A stretch of DNA of 64,000 bases, taken from positions 3,038,001 to 3,102,000 of the forward strand of contig NZ_CP107008.1 of the NCBI RefSeq assembly GCF_025725685.1. Reading direction: 5' to 3'. The notes under the pieces were generated by a model. It was not told the DNA's origin. It did no database searches and saw only the letters and a program-made list of their open reading frames with translations. Positions 42,006 through 51,244 of this stretch are shown in pieces; position 1 is the stretch's first letter; each line of letters begins with the position of its first letter. The position numbers and the translations under genes were made by a program. This DNA comes from Halomonas sp. M4R1S46 (GTDB taxonomy: Bacteria > Pseudomonadota > Gammaproteobacteria > Pseudomonadales > Halomonadaceae).

Positions 42006-42980
42006 TTACCCAAGCAGATGCTCGACGGCGGCCCGCTCCTCGCGCAGCTCGGTCTCGGTGGCATTCATCCGGTCACGGCTGAAGTCGTCGACCTCCAGGC
42101 CCTGGACGATCTCGTACTTGCCGTTCTGGCAGACCACCGGATAGGAATACATGATGCCCGGCTCGACACCGTAGCTGCCATCGGCGGGAATTCCCATGCT
42201 CACCACCTCGTCGGTGCCGAGCGCCCAGTCACGCATGTGGTCGATGGCGGCGGAGGCCGCGGAGGCCGCGGAGGAGGCACCGCGTGCCTTGATGATGGCG
42301 GCGCCGCGCTGCTGCACGGTGGGAATGAAGTCGTTCTCGTACCAGTCGCGCTCGACCAGCTCCAGGGCCGGCCGGCCGGCCACCTTGCAGTGGGCCAGAT
42401 CCGGGTACTGGGTCGCGCTGTGGTTGCCCCAGACGATCATCGACTCGACGTCGGTGACATGCTTGCCGGTCTTCTGGGCCAGCTGGGTCTTGGCGCGGTT
42501 GTGGTCCAGGCGCATCATCGCGGTGAACTGGCCCGGATCCAGGTCCGGCGCGTTGCAGGAGGCGATCAGGGCATTGGTGTTGGCGGGGTTGCCGACCACC
42601 AGCACGCGCACGTCGCGGCTGGCGTTGTCGTTCAGCGCCTTGCCCTGCACGGAGAAGATCGCGGCATTGGCCTCGAGCAGGTCCTTGCGCTCCATGCCCG
42701 GACCGCGCGGACGGGCGCCGACCAGCAGGGCGAAGTCGGCGTCCTTGAAGGCGACATTGGGATCGTCGGAGGCGACGATGTCCTGCACCAGCGGGAAGGC
42801 ACAGTCGTTGAGCTCCATGACCACGCCGTTGAGGGCGTCCATGGCCGGCGGAATCTCGAGCAGCTGCAGGATGACCGGCTGGTCCTTGCCCAGCATGTCG
42901 CCGGAGGCGATGCGGAAGGCCAGAGAGTAGCTGATCTGGCCGGCGGCACCGGTAATGGCAATACGGACGGGGTCTTTCAT
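42006..42980 (-). CDS. mdh: NAD-dependent malate dehydrogenase
   Basis: Oxidises malate to oxaloacetate in the TCA cycle. It is 324 residues, of the type related to cytosolic/chloroplast MDH. The NAD-binding start is IAITGAAGQISYSL; LLVGARPRGPGMERKDLL, VVGNPANTNA, LDHNRAKTQLA and the catalytic histidine in WGNHSATQYPD follow. A run of ASSAASAASAA near residue 240 comes from a short GGAGGCCGC duplication. The ATG at 42980 has AGGAGCC-type purines upstream; the open frame before it is not conserved. Confidence 0.95.
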   Translation of the reverse strand: MKDPVRIAITGAAGQISYSLAFRIASGDMLGKDQPVILQLLEIPPAMDALNGVVMELNDCAFPLVQDIVASDDPNVAFKDADFALLVGARPRGPGMERKDLLEANAAIFSVQGKALNDNASRDVRVLVVGNPANTNALIASCNAPDLDPGQFTAMMRLDHNRAKTQLAQKTGKHVTDVESMIVWGNHSATQYPDLAHCKVAGRPALELVERDWYENDFIPTVQQRGAAIIKARGASSAASAASAAIDHMRDWALGTDEVVSMGIPADGSYGVEPGIMYSYPVVCQNGKYEIVQGLEVDDFSRDRMNATETELREERAAVEHLLG

Positions 42981-43146
42981 CGTGGCTCCTTGGGTTTTCA
43001 ACGCGCGGGTTGTCGCCGTGAGGATGGGCCCGGCGGACGGCATGCCCGCCGCGGCCGGGAGTCGAACCGACAAAATGGTATGCCTGCAGTGCACAAAACT
43101 CAATTCGACCTGCGACTAGCCCAGGGCTATCGCAGTTGGGTCTGAC
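42981..43146. other. mdh upstream region
   Basis: No gene seen. With the repeat that follows it makes a 411-bp gene-free gap. The word AGGGCTATCGCAG at about 43121 also occurs, slightly changed, beside repeat copies B and E. Confidence 0.45.
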
Positions 43147-43357
43147 GAGGGGCGCCGGGGACAAGCCGAAGAGGAGGTCCTGCGCCTGGGGTGAGGAGCA
43201 CGGCTCCGAACGGGCTGGCCATGGATGGTCAGCACCGGACCTGCAAGCGGAGCGGGACGCGAGAGCGCCGCAGGGCGCCGGTAGCGTACAGGGAGGCATT
43301 CATAGCGCCTCCTCGAGGGTCCGGCACCCCGGGGCTTGTCGACGGATCAGCCCCGAG
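43147..43357 (-). repeat. Dispersed intergenic repeat, long form (copy C)
   Basis: On the minus strand it begins near GGGGCTGATCCGTCGAC, passes GAGGAGGCGCTATGAATGCC, a centre with GCGGCGCTCTCGCGTCCCGC and CCATCCATGGCC, and GCAGGACCTCCTCTTCGG, and ends TTGTCCCCGGCGCCCC. It matches copy D through about 190 bp. Confidence 0.85.
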
Positions 43358-43391
43358 CAATACCGCTATTTGCAACAGCAGCGACGGCGGG

Positions 43392-43883
43392 TCAGGCCTC
43401 GCTGGACGCCCGATGCTGGGGCGCATGGGCGGCATGCAGCCGGGCGATCAGCTGATCCTCCAGGGAGAAGCGCTCGGTCAACCCCTTGGCCAGGCGGTCG
43501 AGCCAGGCCGGCAACCGCTTGAGGTAGTGCTGGCAGCGGACCGGGCTCGCGTAGTCCTCGTCGAAGGCCAGCACCAGTTCGGTGGACATGCCGAGGCGTT
43601 CCAGCAGTCGCTCGGCGAGGGTCAGCGCCGAGGCATCCTCGAAGGCCTCGGCCTCGGCCTTGAGCTGGGGGTAGACCTCGAAGTGCCCGGCGCTGATGTA
43701 GTCCATCAGCAGTTCGCTGAAGCCATCGATGCGCGCCTTGGTCACCGCCTCCAGGTCGGCGTCGCAGGCCTCCTTGAGCTCGATGAACTGGACCAGCAGC
43801 TCGCGGCGCTCGTCGAGCCAGCGGTCGATCAGCTGATGCACGCCACCCCAGCGTTCCTGTGCGCTCTTGCAGTCTTCCAGCAT
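43392..43883 (-). CDS. rsd: Rsd/AlgQ anti-sigma-70 factor
   Basis: A 163-residue helical protein of the Rsd/AlgQ family, which binds sigma-70 and shifts RNA polymerase toward other sigma factors. Conserved features include CKSAQERWGGVHQLIDRWL, ERRELLVQFIELK, LLMDYISAGHFEVYPQL and the LVLAFDEDYA stretch. The ATG at 43883 has GGGAGG at 4 nt. dsbB lies upstream on the same strand. Confidence 0.9.
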   Translation of the reverse strand: MLEDCKSAQERWGGVHQLIDRWLDERRELLVQFIELKEACDADLEAVTKARIDGFSELLMDYISAGHFEVYPQLKAEAEAFEDASALTLAERLLERLGMSTELVLAFDEDYASPVRCQHYLKRLPAWLDRLAKGLTERFSLEDQLIARLHAAHAPQHRASSEA

Positions 43884-43969
43884 GATGCCTCCCTCGCTCG
43901 TTGAACCCCGCCTCGGGCACCCCGACGACCCGACCCGGAGCCTCAGCGTCCTCCCTGGCGGGGTCGCTG

Positions 43970-44521
43970 TCAATCCCGCTCCGTCAGCCCCGGCCAACGA
44001 TAGCCCCGACGTCGCCGCAGGGCGCGGGCCAGGAGGCCCAGCGGCACCAGGCCGAGCACCAGGAAGCCGATCAGGGTCCAGCCCGGCAGGGACAGGCCCA
44101 GGAGGGTCGCGCCGATCTCGGCACACTCGCCGGAGCCGGTCAGGACCGTGGCGACCACCTGCTGCAGGGGCAGGATCTCCATCATGTAGTCGAGCCCGGG
44201 CCCGCAGGACGGCACCTGATCCGCCGGCAGCGACTGCAGCCACAGGTGGCGCCCGGCCAGGCCGATGCCGGTGCCCACCGCGAGCAGCGAGGCCAGCCCG
44301 TAGAGCGCCGCGCCGATACGGCCGCCGGGGTCGTGCAGGGCCGCCACGGCGAATACCAGGCCGGCGGCGATCACCGCCATGCGCTGGAAGATGCACAGCG
44401 GGCAGGGCTCGAGGCCTGCCAGGTGCTCGAGGCCCAGGGCCACGGCCATCATCAGCACGCTGAAGCCCAGGCCCAGCAGGCTCCAGCGCCGGACGCTCCA
44501 GTCACGCACTTCCTCGATCAT
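43970..44521 (-). CDS. dsbB: Disulfide bond formation protein B
   Basis: Inner-membrane quinone reductase that reoxidises DsbA. It is 183 residues with four membrane helices. The first cysteine pair is EPCPLCIFQR; the second pair is in VPSCGPG and GSGECAEIG. The ATG overlaps the gshA stop (ATGA). No dsbA gene is in the window. Confidence 0.95.
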   Translation of the reverse strand: MIEEVRDWSVRRWSLLGLGFSVLMMAVALGLEHLAGLEPCPLCIFQRMAVIAAGLVFAVAALHDPGGRIGAALYGLASLLAVGTGIGLAGRHLWLQSLPADQVPSCGPGLDYMMEILPLQQVVATVLTGSGECAEIGATLLGLSLPGWTLIGFLVLGLVPLGLLARALRRRRGYRWPGLTERD

Positions 44522-46149
44522 GGCTGCCCTCCCACGCGCAGCGGCGACAGGGCCCGGGATTCCCGGGCCTGCTCGAAGTAATGGGCCAGGAAGTCACCGA
44601 AGCCGTCGATGTCGGCGTCCTCGATGTCGCCCTGCTGCTGGTGGGAGGTCTCTACCAGCTGGTCGAACAGCGCCTCCCGGGCCCGGTCGATGGGCTCCTC
44701 GCGCAACCGGGCGGCCTGGGTCCGGGCCAGGTCCAGCACCACCTCGACGAACTCCTCGCCGCTCGCCTCCAGCCGGGCCAGCAGGCGGCCGGAGGGCGTC
44801 AGCGCGGGATCCTCGAGGCGCGGCGCCAGCGCAGCGATGGCCTCGGCGTGGGGCGTGCCCTCCTCCATGCGGTCGAGCAGCCCGGCGACGCCCTCGAGCT
44901 CGGCGAAGATCTCGCCGCCCCAGTCGGCGATGCCGCGCTTGCGGCCGTGATGGTCCAGGCGCAGTTCGGGGTCACGGCCCCGGGACACCACCAGGCGCCG
45001 GTTGTCGTCCAGGTGCTCACACTCCTCGTCGGAGATCCAGGGACTCTCCGCCAGCAGGCACCACATCAGGAAGGTATCGAGGAAGCGGCTCTGGGTGGCG
45101 TCGATGCCCAAGGCATCGAAGGGGTCGAGGTCGAGGCAGCGCACCTCGATATACTCCACGCCCCGCGCCTCCAGGGCCTGGCTCGGCGTCTCGTCGTGAC
45201 GCGCCACCCGCTTGGGACGGATGTCGCTGTAGTACTCGTTCTCGATCTGCAGGATGTTGGCGTTGAGCTGGTGCCAGGTGTCGCCGTCCCGCACGCCCCT
45301 GGCCTGGTAGTCCGGCCAGGGGGTCGAGATGGCATGGCGCAGGGTGTTGACGTAGTTGGACAGCGAGTTGAAGCAGATCTTGAGCTGCGACTGCACCTTG
45401 TTCTGGTAGCCCAGGTCGGACATGCGCAGGCTGGTGGCATGGGGCGCGACCAGGGTGTCCCGGCCATGGGGGCGCAGCCCCTCCGGCACCCGGCCCTCGG
45501 GCAGGAAGCTGCGATCCACCGCCGGCGAGGCGCCGAACAGGTAGAGCAGCAGCCAGCTGTGACGGCGGAAGTTGCGAATCAGCCCGAAGTAGCGCGAGGA
45601 GCGATAGTCCTGCATGGCGGTCTCGCCCTCGCCGTCGAGCTCGCGCAACCGGGCGAAGAAGTCGTCGGGCAGCGAGACATTATAGTGCACCCCGGCGATG
45701 GCCTGCATGATGCGGCCATAGCGCACGTCCAGGCCCCGCCGGTAGACGTGCTTCATCCGCCCCACGTTGGAGGCGCCGTAGTCGGCGATCGGCACGCTGT
45801 CGTTGCCGTCGAGCCGGGCCGGCATGCTGGCCGGCCAGATCAGTTCCTCGCCCAGGTGGCGATAGCTGAAGCGATGCAGGTCGGCGAGGAAGTCCAGGGC
45901 ATCCTCCGGGCGGCAGTAGACCGGCGTGATGTACTCGAGCAGCGCCTCGGAGTAGTCCGTGGTGATGTGCGGATGCGTCAGCTTGGAGCCCAGCTCGGCG
46001 GGATGCGGGGTCTGGGCGATACGCCCCGCGGCATCGACGCGCAGCCCTTCCTTCTCGATGCCGCGGCGCAGGCGGCCGAGGCGGCCCTGACCGGCCAGGC
46101 GGCCGAGTCGTGCGATGAGGGGGGAAAGCGTTTCGGACAAGGTGAACAC
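44518..46149 (-). CDS. gshA: Glutamate-cysteine ligase
   Basis: First enzyme of glutathione synthesis, proteobacterial type 1. It is 543 residues. Conserved parts are GIEKEGLRVDAAGRIAQTPHP, THPHITTDYSEALLE, GVHYNVSLPDDF, SLRMSDLGYQNK and YIEVRCLDLDPF. The frame starts with GTG at 46149; a TTG at 46140 with GGGGTG upstream is an alternative. It is coupled to dsbB, pairing thiol and disulfide functions. Confidence 0.95.
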   Translation of the reverse strand: MFTLSETLSPLIARLGRLAGQGRLGRLRRGIEKEGLRVDAAGRIAQTPHPAELGSKLTHPHITTDYSEALLEYITPVYCRPEDALDFLADLHRFSYRHLGEELIWPASMPARLDGNDSVPIADYGASNVGRMKHVYRRGLDVRYGRIMQAIAGVHYNVSLPDDFFARLRELDGEGETAMQDYRSSRYFGLIRNFRRHSWLLLYLFGASPAVDRSFLPEGRVPEGLRPHGRDTLVAPHATSLRMSDLGYQNKVQSQLKICFNSLSNYVNTLRHAISTPWPDYQARGVRDGDTWHQLNANILQIENEYYSDIRPKRVARHDETPSQALEARGVEYIEVRCLDLDPFDALGIDATQSRFLDTFLMWCLLAESPWISDEECEHLDDNRRLVVSRGRDPELRLDHHGRKRGIADWGGEIFAELEGVAGLLDRMEEGTPHAEAIAALAPRLEDPALTPSGRLLARLEASGEEFVEVVLDLARTQAARLREEPIDRAREALFDQLVETSHQQQGDIEDADIDGFGDFLAHYFEQARESRALSPLRVGGQP

Positions 46150-46317
46150 CCCATGTCGTGGAAGCCGGCCGGAAGAGGGACCGGCTTCCCGGTTGGCGGT
46201 TCGGGCACCACGGCACCCGCAAAACCTCAGATTATGGTGCCCGAAGCCGGCGATTCAAGGTAAGTCGGCTAAGGGTTTCGAGCTGCGAGCGTCGAGCCTC
46301 TGGCTTGGCGCCCGCAG

Positions 46318-48666
46318 CTAGCGGTCGCGCTTGGCCTTGAGCAGTGCCGCCCCGAGGGCGCCGAGCTGGCCGTCGCCCTGGCCGCCCTGCCCCTTCTTCG
46401 GCGAGCCGCCGTCGCGGCCGGCGCCCTTGCGCGTCGCCTTGCCCTGGCGCGGCCGCTCGCCGGCCTGTTCGCCCGGCTGGTCGTGGAGACGCATGGACAG
46501 GCCGATGCGGGCACGCGCGAGGTCGACGCTCATCACCTTGACCTTGACGATATCGCCGGCCTTGACCACCGAGCGCGGGTCCTCGACGAACTTGTCGGAC
46601 AGCGCCGAGATGTGCACCAGGCCGTCCTGATGGACGCCGATGTCGACGAAGGCACCGAAGTGGGTGACGTTGGTCACGCTGCCCTCGAGCACCATGCCCG
46701 GCTCCAGGTCCTTGAGTGTCTCAACGCCCTCGCGGAACTCGGCGGCGCGGAACTCGGGACGCGGGTCCCGGCCGGGCTTGTCGAGCTCCTTGAGGATGTC
46801 GCTGACGGTGGGCACGCCGAAGCGCTCGTCGGCGAACTCCGCCGGCTTGAGCGCCTTGAGGGTGGCGCTGTCGCCGATCAGGCCGGCCAACGGACGACCG
46901 CTGCGCTCGGCGATGCGCTCCACCAGCGGGTAGGCCTCGGGGTGCACGGCGCTGGCATCCAGCGGGTTGTCGCCGCCCATGATGCGCAGGAAGCCGGCAC
47001 ACTGCTCGTAGGTCTTGGGCCCGAGGCGGCTGACGTCGAGCAGCTGGCGGCGGCTGACGAAGGCGCCCTCGGCATCGCGGCGGGCGACGATGTTCTCGGC
47101 GAGCCCGGCGTTGAGGCCGGCCACCCGGGACAGCAACGCCGAGGAGGCGGTGTTGAGATCCACCCCCACGGCATTGACGCAGTCCTCGATCACCGCCTCC
47201 AGGCTGCGCGACAGCTGCACCTGGGAGACATCGTGCTGGTACTGGCCGACGCCGATGGACTTGGGCTCGATCTTGACCAGCTCGGCCAGCGGGTCCTGCA
47301 GGCGCCGCGCGATGGACACCGCCCCACGGATGGTCACGTCCAGGTCCGGCAGCTCCCGGGAGGCGTATTCCGAGGCCGAGTAGACCGAGGCGCCGGCCTC
47401 GCTGACCATCACCTTGGACAGCCGTCGGCTGTCGGCCATGGCCTTGACCAGGTCGCCGGCCAGCTTGTCGGTCTCGCGGCTGGCGGTACCGTTACCGACG
47501 GCGATCAGCGTCACCGCGTGCTTGTCCACCAGGCGGGCGAGTTCGGCCAGCGATTCCCGCCACTGGTTGCGGGGCGCATGGGGATAGATGGTGGACTGGG
47601 CCAGGAACTGGCCGGTGGCATCCACCACCGCCACCTTGCAGCCGGTGCGCAGGCCCGGGTCGATGGCCAGGGTGGCCTGGGGCCCCGCCGGCGCGGCCAG
47701 CAGCAGGTCCTTGAGGTTGGCGGCGAAGACCTCGATGGCCTCGAGCTCGGCGCGCTCGCGCAGCCGGCCCATCAGCTCGGTCTCGAGGTGGGTGTAGAGC
47801 TTGACCCGCCAGGTCCAGCGCACCACCTCGGCCAGCCACCTGTCGGCGGGCCGGCCCCGGTCCTCGATGGCGAAGTGCCTGGCGATCGCCAGCTGGGCGG
47901 GGTGCACCTTGAACTCGTCCTCGCCGGGCAGGCGGATGGTCAGCGCCAGCACGCCCTCGTTGCGGCCACGGAACATGGCCAGCGCGCGGTGGGAGGGCGT
48001 CCTGGCGAGCTTCTCGTCGTGCTCGAAGTAGTCGGAGAACTTGGCCCCCTCCTGCTCCTTGCCGCCGATGACCCGGGCACTGAGCTCGCCCTCGCTCCAC
48101 AACCGCTCGCGCAGTCGGCCGACCAGCTCGGCCTCCTCGGCGAAGCGCTCCATGAGGATCTGCTTGGCGCCGTCCAGGGCCGCCTTGGCGTCCTCGATGG
48201 CCGGGATATCGCCTTCCGCCGCTCGCAGGTATGCCTCCGCCTCCCGTTCGGGGTCCCGGGAGGGATCGGCCAGCAGTGCCTCGGCCAGCGGCTCGAGGCC
48301 GGCCTCCCGGGCGATCTGCGCCTTGGTGCGGCGCTTCTTCTTGAAGGGCAGGTAGAGGTCTTCCAGGCGCTGCTTGGTCTCGGCGGCCCGGATGCTCCTG
48401 GCCAGCTCGGGCGTCAGCTTGCCCTGCTCGTCGATGCTGGCCAGCACCGCCTCGCGGCGCTCCTCCAGCTCGCGGAGGTAGCCCAGGCGCTCATGGAGGG
48501 AGCGCAGTTGGGTGTCGTCCAGCCCGCCGGTGACTTCCTTGCGGTAGCGGGCGATGAAGGGAACGGTGGCGCCGCCGTCGAGCAGCTCCACGGTAGCCGC
48601 CACCTGTGGGGCGCGAACGCCGAGTTCCTCGGCGAGACGATCGATGATCTTGGCTTGTGCGTCCAT
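46318..48666 (-). CDS. tex: Transcription accessory protein Tex
   Basis: A 782-residue nucleic-acid-binding protein of the Tex/YhgF family. It has an N-terminal helical region (FIARYRKEVTGGLDDTQLR), a YqgF-like domain (ATLAIDPGLRTGCKVAVVD), helix-hairpin-helix motifs (NTASSALLSRVAGLN) and a C-terminal S1 RNA-binding domain (GMVLEGSVTNVTHFGAFVDI). A basic Gly-rich tail follows. AAGGA precedes the ATG. Homologues affect transcription of toxin and stress genes and interact with RNA polymerase. Confidence 0.95.
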   Translation of the reverse strand: MDAQAKIIDRLAEELGVRAPQVAATVELLDGGATVPFIARYRKEVTGGLDDTQLRSLHERLGYLRELEERREAVLASIDEQGKLTPELARSIRAAETKQRLEDLYLPFKKKRRTKAQIAREAGLEPLAEALLADPSRDPEREAEAYLRAAEGDIPAIEDAKAALDGAKQILMERFAEEAELVGRLRERLWSEGELSARVIGGKEQEGAKFSDYFEHDEKLARTPSHRALAMFRGRNEGVLALTIRLPGEDEFKVHPAQLAIARHFAIEDRGRPADRWLAEVVRWTWRVKLYTHLETELMGRLRERAELEAIEVFAANLKDLLLAAPAGPQATLAIDPGLRTGCKVAVVDATGQFLAQSTIYPHAPRNQWRESLAELARLVDKHAVTLIAVGNGTASRETDKLAGDLVKAMADSRRLSKVMVSEAGASVYSASEYASRELPDLDVTIRGAVSIARRLQDPLAELVKIEPKSIGVGQYQHDVSQVQLSRSLEAVIEDCVNAVGVDLNTASSALLSRVAGLNAGLAENIVARRDAEGAFVSRRQLLDVSRLGPKTYEQCAGFLRIMGGDNPLDASAVHPEAYPLVERIAERSGRPLAGLIGDSATLKALKPAEFADERFGVPTVSDILKELDKPGRDPRPEFRAAEFREGVETLKDLEPGMVLEGSVTNVTHFGAFVDIGVHQDGLVHISALSDKFVEDPRSVVKAGDIVKVKVMSVDLARARIGLSMRLHDQPGEQAGERPRQGKATRKGAGRDGGSPKKGQGGQGDGQLGALGAALLKAKRDR

Positions 48667-48770
48667 GAAATCCTTGACGTTCAGGGGGCAGAAGTCGCGT
48701 CAAGGTACCACAACGCCGGCTGCGCCGGGAGGCGAAAGATGCGGCTTCGGCCTGAGCCGGCGAAGCCGGT

Positions 48771-49268
48771 TCAGGCGGGGACGAAGGTGAGCGCCAGGCC
48801 GTTGTTGCACCAGCGCAGGCCGCTGGGTGGCGGCCCGTCCTCGAAGACATGCCCCTGGTGGCCGCCGCAGCGGGCGCAGTGATACTCGGTGCGCGGGATC
48901 AGCATGACCAGGTCCAGCTCGGTGAGCAGGTGCCCCTCGACATGCTCGAAGAAGCTCGGCCAGCCGGTGCCGGAGTCGTACTTCATGGTGCTGGTGAACA
49001 GCACGAGGTCGCAACCGGCGCAGCGGTACTCCCCGTCCCGCGTCTCCTTGTCCAGGGGACTGGAGAACGCCGGTTCGGTGCCATTCTCGCGCAGGATCTC
49101 GAAACGTGCCTCGCCGAGCCGCTCGCGCCATTCGGCTTCGGTCAACTCGAGGGGCTCGAGCCCGGGGGCCGGGGCCAGATCCAGCTTGGGGCGGGCGCTG
49201 GCCAGGCCGGGCACCAGGCCGGACAGCCCCCCGACCCCCAGCAGTCCCAGGAACTTGCGTCGTTTCAT
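48771..49268 (-). CDS. msrB: Exported peptide-methionine (R)-S-oxide reductase MsrB
   Basis: Repairs methionine-R-sulfoxide. It is 165 residues. The N terminus (MKRRKFLGLLGVGGLSGL) has a twin-arginine-like signal, so the enzyme should be periplasmic. The MsrB core follows: zinc cysteines CAGC and CARCGGHQGHVFEDG, SGTGWPSFF, and the catalytic cysteine in RWCNNGLALTF. A Tat signal fits export after folding with bound zinc. It is a single gene with an upstream hairpin separating it from pckA. Confidence 0.92.
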   Translation of the reverse strand: MKRRKFLGLLGVGGLSGLVPGLASARPKLDLAPAPGLEPLELTEAEWRERLGEARFEILRENGTEPAFSSPLDKETRDGEYRCAGCDLVLFTSTMKYDSGTGWPSFFEHVEGHLLTELDLVMLIPRTEYHCARCGGHQGHVFEDGPPPSGLRWCNNGLALTFVPA

Positions 49269-49341
49269 GGTCTCTCTCCCGTCGACGGGGTGCCCCTGTG
49301 TCGTGCTCACCTTGCGATCCTTACACCGCAAACACCGACAC

Positions 49342-49371
49342 GAGAGGGGGAAGCCTCGGCTTCCCCCTCTC
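49342..49371. terminator. Perfect 14-bp hairpin between pckA and msrB
   Basis: GAGAGGGGGAAGCC and GGCTTCCCCCTCTC form perfect arms around a 2-nt centre. No T run follows. It is 40 bp after the pckA stop, so a terminator or 3'-end stabiliser is likely. Confidence 0.6.
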
Positions 49372-49410
49372 GGACAGGTCTCGGGCGCAGGGGTTCTCCC
49401 CCGACGCGCC

Positions 49411-50991
49411 TCAGCTCAGGCGGGGCCCGGCCTTGACGATGGCCTCGCTGACGCCGTCGAACTTCCTGAAGTTGTCGACGAACTTGCCGGCCAGCTCACG
49501 CAGGTGACGGTCGTAGGCGGCCTTGTCTTCCCAGGTCTCGCGGGGGTCGAGCAGGCGCGAGTCGACGCCCGGCACGGCGGTCGGCACGTCCAGGTTCAGG
49601 CCCTCGACATGGCGGGTCTCGATGTCGCGCAGCACGCCGCTCTGGATGGCGCCGATGATGGCACGGGTGGTGGGGATGGAGAAGCGCGAGCCGCCCTCGC
49701 CATAGGCGCCACCGGTCCAGCCGGTGTTGACCAGGTAGACCTGGGCGTCCTGCGCGGCCACGCGCTTGATCAGCAGGTCGGCATACTCGCGGGCCGGGCG
49801 CGGGAAGAAGGGCGCACCGAAGCAGGTGGAGAAGGTCGCCTCCAGGCCGCTGGAGGAGCCCATCTCGGTGGACCCCACCTTGGCGGTATAGCCCGACAGG
49901 AAGTGGTAGGCCGCGGCCTCCTTGGAGAGCACCGACACCGGCGGCAGCACGCCGCTCATGTCGCAGGTCAGGAAGACGATGGCGTTGGGCTCGCCGGCAC
50001 GGTTCTCGGGGACGCGCTTGTCGACGTGCTCCAGTGGGTAGGCCGCCCGGGAGTTCTGGGTCAGGCTGTCGTCGGCGTAGTCGGGCACGCGACGCTCGTC
50101 GAGGACCACGTTCTCCAGCACGGTGCCGAACTTGATGGCGTTCCAGATCACCGGCTCGTTCTTCTCGGAGAGGTCGATGCACTTGGCGTAGCAGCCGCCC
50201 TCGATGTTGAAGACGGTGCCCGGGCCCCAGCCATGCTCGTCATCGCCGATCAGGAAGCGTGACGGGTCGGCGGACAGGGTGGTCTTGCCGGTGCCGGACA
50301 GGCCGAAGAACAGGGTGGTCTCGCCGTCCTCGCCGACGTTGGCGCTGCAGTGCATGGGCAGCACGTCGGCGGCCGGCAGCAGGAAGTTCTGTACCGAGAA
50401 CATGGCCTTCTTCATCTCGCCGGCGTAGCGCATGCCGGCGATCAGCACCCGGCGCTGGGCGAAGTCGAGGATCACGCAGCCGTCGGAGTGGGTGCCGTCC
50501 CGGGCCGGGTCACAGGCGAAATGGGGGGCATTGAGGATGGTCCATTCGTCCTTGGCCGAGGGATTGTAGACCTCGGGACGCACGAACATGGTCCGACCGA
50601 AGAGGTTGTGCCAGGCCGTCTCGGTGTTGACACGCACCGGCTGGTAGTGGGTCGGGTCGCTGCCCACGTGCAGCTCGGAGACATAGTGCTCGCTGCCGGT
50701 CAGGTAGGCCTCGACGCGGGTCCAGAGGGCATCGAACCGGGCGGCATCGAACGGCTGGTTGACGCTGCCCCAGTCGATCGCGTCGCGGGTGGACGGCTCG
50801 TCGACGATGAAGCGGTCCTTGGGGGAGCGACCGGTGCGCTGGCCGGTGTTCACCACCAAGGCGCCCTGGGCCGCCAGGTGACCCTCGCCATTGGCCACGG
50901 CGCGCTCGATCAGCTCGGCGCTACTGAGGTTGACGTGGGCGGTGGCGGACTGCGGGCTTGCCGCCTGGGAAGCAGCTTGAGTCGTGGTCAT
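49411..50991 (-). CDS. pckA: Phosphoenolpyruvate carboxykinase (ATP)
   Basis: Makes PEP from oxaloacetate and ATP, the entry step of gluconeogenesis. It is 526 residues. Motifs: GLSGTGKTTLSADP (kinase P loop), LIGDDEHGW, EGGCYAKCIDLS and the substrate site RTGRSPKDRFIVDE. It lies downstream of hslO on the same strand, as in E. coli. A HexR-like box 187 bp upstream points to control by central-carbon status. Confidence 0.96.
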   Translation of the reverse strand: MTTTQAASQAASPQSATAHVNLSSAELIERAVANGEGHLAAQGALVVNTGQRTGRSPKDRFIVDEPSTRDAIDWGSVNQPFDAARFDALWTRVEAYLTGSEHYVSELHVGSDPTHYQPVRVNTETAWHNLFGRTMFVRPEVYNPSAKDEWTILNAPHFACDPARDGTHSDGCVILDFAQRRVLIAGMRYAGEMKKAMFSVQNFLLPAADVLPMHCSANVGEDGETTLFFGLSGTGKTTLSADPSRFLIGDDEHGWGPGTVFNIEGGCYAKCIDLSEKNEPVIWNAIKFGTVLENVVLDERRVPDYADDSLTQNSRAAYPLEHVDKRVPENRAGEPNAIVFLTCDMSGVLPPVSVLSKEAAAYHFLSGYTAKVGSTEMGSSSGLEATFSTCFGAPFFPRPAREYADLLIKRVAAQDAQVYLVNTGWTGGAYGEGGSRFSIPTTRAIIGAIQSGVLRDIETRHVEGLNLDVPTAVPGVDSRLLDPRETWEDKAAYDRHLRELAGKFVDNFRKFDGVSEAIVKAGPRLS

Positions 50992-51177
50992 GTCGATTCC
51001 TGGGCCTCGAGGGCCGATTCTCTCTCGTTTGCCGGGCGTCCTTGACGCAATGGTCGTTCATCCCCGGCACGCCGCATGCGGTTACCCGTCTCGTCGGCGG
51101 CGACCGGTCGTGGATGAGACGCGCGCATTATGACAAAAACCCGTGCGCCGGGAAACGCTGACGTTGCCGGACGTTCT

Positions 51178-51192
51178 TGTAGTTTTACTACT
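51178..51192. promoter_or_regulatory. Putative HexR operator upstream of pckA
   Basis: TGTAGTTTTACTACT matches the known HexR consensus TGTARTWWWAYTACA at 14 of 15 positions, and a second ACTACA half-site overlaps. HexR is known to regulate central-carbon genes, including pckA, in some gammaproteobacteria. It lies between hslO and pckA. Confidence 0.6.
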
Positions 51193-51244
51193 ACATCAGC
51201 GCCATTGACGACGCGAATGGTCCTCTTCGCCGCCACCGCCAGGC

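Noticed and set aside
42240..42290. Insertion or frameshift in mdh
   Set aside because: The short GGAGGCCGC duplication stays in frame and only adds Ala/Ser residues; the rest of the enzyme is intact.
46483..48882. Long plus-strand frame opposite tex
   Set aside because: Antisense to a complete Tex gene; composition is that of a shadow frame.
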